From an uncultured Muribaculaceae bacterium (GTDB lineage: Bacteria > Bacteroidota > Bacteroidia > Bacteroidales > Muribaculaceae): a DNA stretch of 26,093 bases. The notes under the pieces were generated by a model. It searched no databases and was not told the origin of the DNA. It saw only the letters and a program-made list of their open reading frames with translations. The stretch lies in NCBI GenBank assembly GCA_910584185.1, contig CAJTYC010000030.1:1-26093 (forward strand), given 5' to 3'. The number at the start of each line of letters is the position of its first letter. Positions within the stretch are counted from its first letter, which is position 1. The position numbers and the translations under genes were made by a program. Shown here one piece after another: positions 23,186 through 26,093 of this stretch.

Positions 23186-23271
23186 TCAAGAAATAAGAAC
23201 ACAAAGAACCAACCGGCCATTCAAGGTCCTTATAAAGGGTCAATTTTCATATTCTGAAGACCGGGTAACTG

Positions 23272-23306
23272 CCTCAGGCGCTTTGCGTCTGAGGTTTGTT
23301 GTTTTT
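23272..23306 (+). terminator. Rho-independent terminator after the small membrane protein gene
   Basis: CCTCAGGCGC pairs with GCGTCTGAGG (one G-T wobble) around a TTT loop, followed by TTTGTTGTTTTT. This is a textbook intrinsic terminator for the plus strand. It lies 28 bp before the end of the convergent radC gene. Confidence 0.85.
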
Positions 23307-23333
23307 GAGGTCGGCGGCGGTGCCTCCGATGCA

Positions 23334-24092
23334 TTACAATCTGCCATGATCCATGTATGAATAGTGGCCGTCGGTGGTTACTATCACGTGGTCGAGCATA
23401 GTCAGGTCGAGTTGCTTGCAGGCATCCTTCAGCCTGCGGGTTATCTGGTCGTCGGGCCCTGATGGAGATAGAGTGCCCGAGGGATGATTATGCACAAGCG
23501 CTACCCCTTCGGCATGAGCAAGCAACGCATTCTTGAGGATTTTCTTCACATCAAACACTGAGGCCACGCTACTGCCCGCGCTCACGCGCATTTTGCCTAT
23601 TACGCGGTTGCCCCGATTTAAAAAGATGACCCATATTTCTTCATGAGGCAAGTCGCCTATCACGTGACGCATCATCGCGAAGATGTCGGCTGAGGAAGTT
23701 ATGCGCGGGCGATCGCCGATTTTTTCGTTGCTATACCTTTTGACTATCTCCATTATGGCCATGACTTGCGTGGCTTTTGTATTGCCTATGCCACGTATTT
23801 CCTTAAGCTGCTCGATTGATGTGCGGCACAGGTTGCCGAAGAAATTGCCATGAAGCTGCATAATGTCGCGACACATCTCCGTGATTGGGTAACCGGGGGT
23901 GCCGGTGCGCAATATAATCGCAAGCAGCTCGGCATTGCTCAGTGCCTCAACTCCGTAACGTTGGGCCTTCTCGCGCGGTTGGTCATCGGCCGACTGCTCC
24001 TTTACAGTCAGCACACGCTTCCCTTCGTTGCGCGTGCTGTAGTCGTCTGAAAAATCGGGAGCATTCTCAAAAGCATTTGATTCGCTACTCAT
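23334..24092 (-). CDS. radC: RadC family protein (JAB/MPN metalloprotease-like domain)
   Basis: A 252-residue protein. A polar N terminus (about 1-40) precedes a helix-hairpin-helix-like region with LKEIRGIGNTKA near 96-107. The C-terminal JAB1/MPN domain carries the zinc motif HNHPSGTLSPSGPD near 199-212. The family was once linked to DNA repair, but its biochemical role remains unsettled. The architecture and length are ordinary for RadC. Its start overlaps the glycosyltransferase stop by 4 bp, indicating coupling, and it ends just after a terminator for the convergent gene. Confidence 0.93.
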   Translation of the reverse strand: MSSESNAFENAPDFSDDYSTRNEGKRVLTVKEQSADDQPREKAQRYGVEALSNAELLAIILRTGTPGYPITEMCRDIMQLHGNFFGNLCRTSIEQLKEIRGIGNTKATQVMAIMEIVKRYSNEKIGDRPRITSSADIFAMMRHVIGDLPHEEIWVIFLNRGNRVIGKMRVSAGSSVASVFDVKKILKNALLAHAEGVALVHNHPSGTLSPSGPDDQITRRLKDACKQLDLTMLDHVIVTTDGHYSYMDHGRL

Positions 24093-25123
24093 AGCTTCTC
24101 GTTTTTGCCCTTGCGGATTTCTATTTCTTCCTGTATATCGCGACCTTTGCCAAGGATTATCTTTGAGACGTAAGCCTTGATAAATCCTGTGCCGTAACCG
24201 AATAGCTGCACCATGGAGGCCGCTACAGCGAGACCTGCAATCTTGAAGTCATGTTCGGCCTTGAGTGCTGCGATAAATAATGCCAATATGTAGATGATTA
24301 GCGGGATAACCATCCACTTCGATATTAGGGTGCCGAGAGCAAGTGCAATCGCTCCAATGGTGAAGACTGCCGGCAACCAGTGCACGAGTTTCATGGAGCC
24401 GGGATAGAGAAGTTCGAGTGTGATTCGTGACATGCCGAACACATGCACCTGGCGCCAGAACTTGTCGAGGTCGCCACGACGCTTGTGGTAGACAAAGACA
24501 TCGGGAAAGAGTGCGATACTGAATCCGGCATTGCGTATGCGCGTGGACATGTCGATATCTTCGCTGAACATCTCGCGAAATCCGCCCACAGTGTCGTATA
24601 CCTTGCGCGAAAAGCCCATGTTGAACGTTCGTGGGGTGAATTTCTCCATCGACTTCTTCTTACCCCTTATGCCGCCGGTGGTGAGGAAGGAGGTCATGGC
24701 GAAGTTAATGGCCTTTTGCGTGGGGGTGAAAGACTCGTGGGCAGCGTCGGGGCCACCGTAACAATCCACAGGATTGCGGGCGAGTTCACCGCGCAGGGTC
24801 TCAACGAACTTTGGGGGTAAAATGCAATCGGAGTCGACGAATACGAGGAAGTCTCCGTCGGCTCTCTCTATGCCGTAATTGCGGGCGATGCTTCGGCCCT
24901 CGTTTTCCTTGCGGAAATATTTCAGATTGAAACCGGGGTCTGCGTCCGGTTTCCACGAGCCATCAGCTGAGGGTGTGGCCGGGAGTGCCGGCACCGTGGA
25001 GCCATCCTCTACGAGAACGAGTTGGAAATTGCTGTCGGTCTGCACACGAAGGCTCGCCATAAGGTCGGCCACCTCATCGGGACGATTATAGACCGGAACA
25101 ATGATTGAGAGAAGCATCGCCAT
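24089..25123 (-). CDS. Family 2 glycosyltransferase, membrane-anchored
   Basis: A 344-residue GT-A glycosyltransferase. The N-terminal SIIVPVYNRPDEV (Rossmann start), LVLVEDGS, and the metal-binding DSD in VFVDSDCILPP (about 118) are followed by the catalytic-type FSEDIDMSTRI (about 190-200) and YHKRRGDLDKFWRQ near 212. Three or so hydrophobic helices (about 245-320) anchor the C terminus. It probably transfers a sugar from a nucleotide donor to a lipid- or glycan-linked acceptor at the inner membrane; donor and acceptor cannot be read. An ATG at 25117 is an equally good start. It is separated from efp upstream by a hairpin terminator and overlaps radC by 4 bp. Confidence 0.88.
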   Translation of the reverse strand: MAMLLSIIVPVYNRPDEVADLMASLRVQTDSNFQLVLVEDGSTVPALPATPSADGSWKPDADPGFNLKYFRKENEGRSIARNYGIERADGDFLVFVDSDCILPPKFVETLRGELARNPVDCYGGPDAAHESFTPTQKAINFAMTSFLTTGGIRGKKKSMEKFTPRTFNMGFSRKVYDTVGGFREMFSEDIDMSTRIRNAGFSIALFPDVFVYHKRRGDLDKFWRQVHVFGMSRITLELLYPGSMKLVHWLPAVFTIGAIALALGTLISKWMVIPLIIYILALFIAALKAEHDFKIAGLAVAASMVQLFGYGTGFIKAYVSKIILGKGRDIQEEIEIRKGKNEKL

Positions 25124-25140
25124 GTGTATATATTTATATT

Positions 25141-25168
25141 AAAGGCTCCGGCTTATGCCGAAGCCTTT
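25141..25168 (-). terminator. Hairpin terminator after efp
   Basis: AAAGGCT-C-CGGC pairs with GCCG-A-AGCCTTT around the loop TTAT. The single plus-strand C-A mismatch becomes an allowed G-U pair in minus-strand RNA, so the full 12-bp stem forms only in the efp transcript. The 3' side of that stem ends in TTT and continues into AT-rich DNA. Confidence 0.65.
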
Positions 25169-25191
25169 CTATTATGTATAAGGTCAATGAA

Positions 25192-25758
25192 TCAAGCCTT
25201 GACGCGGCCTACGTAGCTGCCGTCGCGGGTGTCGACTTCTATAAGTTCGCCTTCGTTGATGAAGAGGGGCACCTTAACTGTTGCACCGGTCTCCACAGTA
25301 GCGGGCTTGAGAGTGTTGGTAGCGGTATCGCCCTTGAGACCGGGCTCGGTGTATGTTATCTTGAGCACAGTCTTCATAGGCATCTCAGCGTAGAGCACAG
25401 TGTTGGTAGAAGCGTCAGAAACGACTTCCACAGTGTCGCCCTCCTTCATGTAGGCAGCGCCTGTAACGAGATCCTTGCTGATAGGAATCTGCTCGAAAGT
25501 CTCATTGTTCATGAAGATATCATCCTCGCCGTCGGCATAGAGATACTGATAGGGACGGCGTTCCACACGCACATCCTCGAGTTTCTCACCGATGTTGAAG
25601 CGACGTTCTATGACGCGGCCATCCACAACGTTCTTGAGCTTGGTGCGCATGAAGGTGTTACCTTTACCGGGTTTCACGTGGAGAAACTCCACACAGAAAT
25701 AGAGCTGGTTATCAAGACGGATGCATGTACCGTTCTTGATGTCTTGAGCATTCATCAT
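25192..25758 (-). CDS. efp: Translation elongation factor P
   Basis: A 188-residue translation factor that binds between the P and E sites and relieves stalling at polyproline stretches. The three beta-barrel domains are present. The domain I loop has KPGKGNTFMRTK with the tip Lys32, the residue modified in many bacteria. Domain II begins with the LEDVRVERRPYQYLY segment, and the C-terminal signature GATVKVPLFINEGELIEVDTRDGSYVGR is complete. Either of two adjacent ATGs could be the start. It has its own promoter at 25824-25856 and a terminator at 25141-25168. It diverges from rpmH, an arrangement I recall from other Bacteroidetes. Confidence 0.97.
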   Translation of the reverse strand: MMNAQDIKNGTCIRLDNQLYFCVEFLHVKPGKGNTFMRTKLKNVVDGRVIERRFNIGEKLEDVRVERRPYQYLYADGEDDIFMNNETFEQIPISKDLVTGAAYMKEGDTVEVVSDASTNTVLYAEMPMKTVLKITYTEPGLKGDTATNTLKPATVETGATVKVPLFINEGELIEVDTRDGSYVGRVKA

Positions 25759-25823
25759 AATTATTTATACTACTTTTTATGTATTTTGTCTATCTATTGT
25801 TGTGCCTATGTCACTACAATGTG

Positions 25824-25856
25824 CAAAATTACAAAAAAATCTTCAGATATTCCAAC
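25824..25856 (-). promoter_or_regulatory. efp promoter (Bacteroidetes type)
   Basis: On the minus strand the -7 box is TAATTTTG (exact TAnnTTTG) and the -33 box is GTTG (one change from TTTG), spaced by 21 bp. The distance to the efp start is about 65 nt. Confidence 0.65.
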
Positions 25857-25944
25857 AGTAGACGCATATGAGCGAAAAAATAACACAATAAATATCCATA
25901 ATACGACAGAAATGGGGATAAAATAGGGAGAATGGGTCACAAAA

Positions 25945-25976
25945 TTTGGTTGAATAAAAAAATTTGATTAATTTTG
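25945..25976 (+). promoter_or_regulatory. rpmH promoter (Bacteroidetes primary sigma type)
   Basis: A -33 TTTG (25945-25948), exactly 20 bp, then a -7 TAATTTTG (25969-25976): a full match to the Bacteroidetes consensus. The leader to rpmH is about 64 nt and contains a perfect 12-bp palindrome, AATTTGCAAATT (26018-26029). Confidence 0.8.
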
Positions 25977-26046
25977 CAGCCGAATGCGTAGAAGCGTCCA
26001 TGCGCGAACGTATTTACAATTTGCAAATTAAAAATCAGAATACAAA

Positions 26047-26093
26047 ATGAAAAGGACTTTTCAACCCTCAAGACGCAGAAGAATCAACAAGCA
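26047..26093 (+). CDS. rpmH: 50S ribosomal protein L34 (partial, cut by the window end)
   Basis: The first 15 codons read MKRTFQPSRRRRINK, the highly conserved start of ribosomal protein L34. The family is about 45-55 residues long, so about two thirds of the gene lies beyond the window. The promoter at 25945-25976 is well placed for it. It reads away from efp. Confidence 0.93.
   Translation, partial: MKRTFQPSRRRRINK

Overview
The window looks like a chromosomal segment of a gut-type Bacteroidales, most likely Muribaculaceae or a relative. This is inferred from protein families (DUF4493 and PCMD lipoproteins, DUF4923, IspH, RadC and DnaB variants) and from promoters of the Bacteroidetes type (TTTG, about 20 bp, TAnnTTTG) with few Shine-Dalgarno sites. 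Base composition appears close to balanced. I see no rRNA, tRNA, CRISPR array, insertion sequence or SusC/SusD pair.

Left part (1-1300): an intergenic stretch with two hairpins, then, on the minus strand, a PAP2 phosphatase and a DgkA-type lipid kinase. These two fit undecaprenol or phosphatidate recycling.

Main accessory block (1433-11187, minus strand): six tightly packed or overlapping genes reading right to left. They encode three DUF4493 lipoproteins (two with a C-terminal PCMD jelly-roll), two paralogous outer-membrane beta-barrel proteins, and a final PCMD lipoprotein without DUF4493. All four lipoproteins carry a similar P-aromatic motif just after the lipid cysteine. The three DUF4493 proteins also carry a [ST]-R-A tripeptide 28-34 residues after that cysteine, the arrangement used by type V (FimA-like) pilins for proteolytic maturation. 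I think this is the best candidate for an under-described system: a surface appendage or adhesin complex. A strong hairpin and a 47-bp tandem duplication follow the operon.

Middle (11467-14958): a secreted DUF4923 protein diverges from the operon across a palindrome-containing intergenic region. Riboflavin synthase is on the minus strand. A single-chain ATPase plus DUF4435 (TOPRIM) protein follows, with the architecture of a fused PARIS (AriA-AriB) anti-phage system.

Right part (15000-26093): mostly conserved housekeeping genes. These are glgB (with an unusual Lys-rich tail) overlapping cmk, then ispH, tadA, a degenerate ADP-ribosylglycohydrolase-like gene overlapping menA, dnaB, and a small single-span membrane protein followed by tandem repeats and a good terminator. 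On the minus strand lie radC, a family 2 glycosyltransferase and efp. efp diverges from rpmH, which runs off the window end, and each has its own recognisable promoter.
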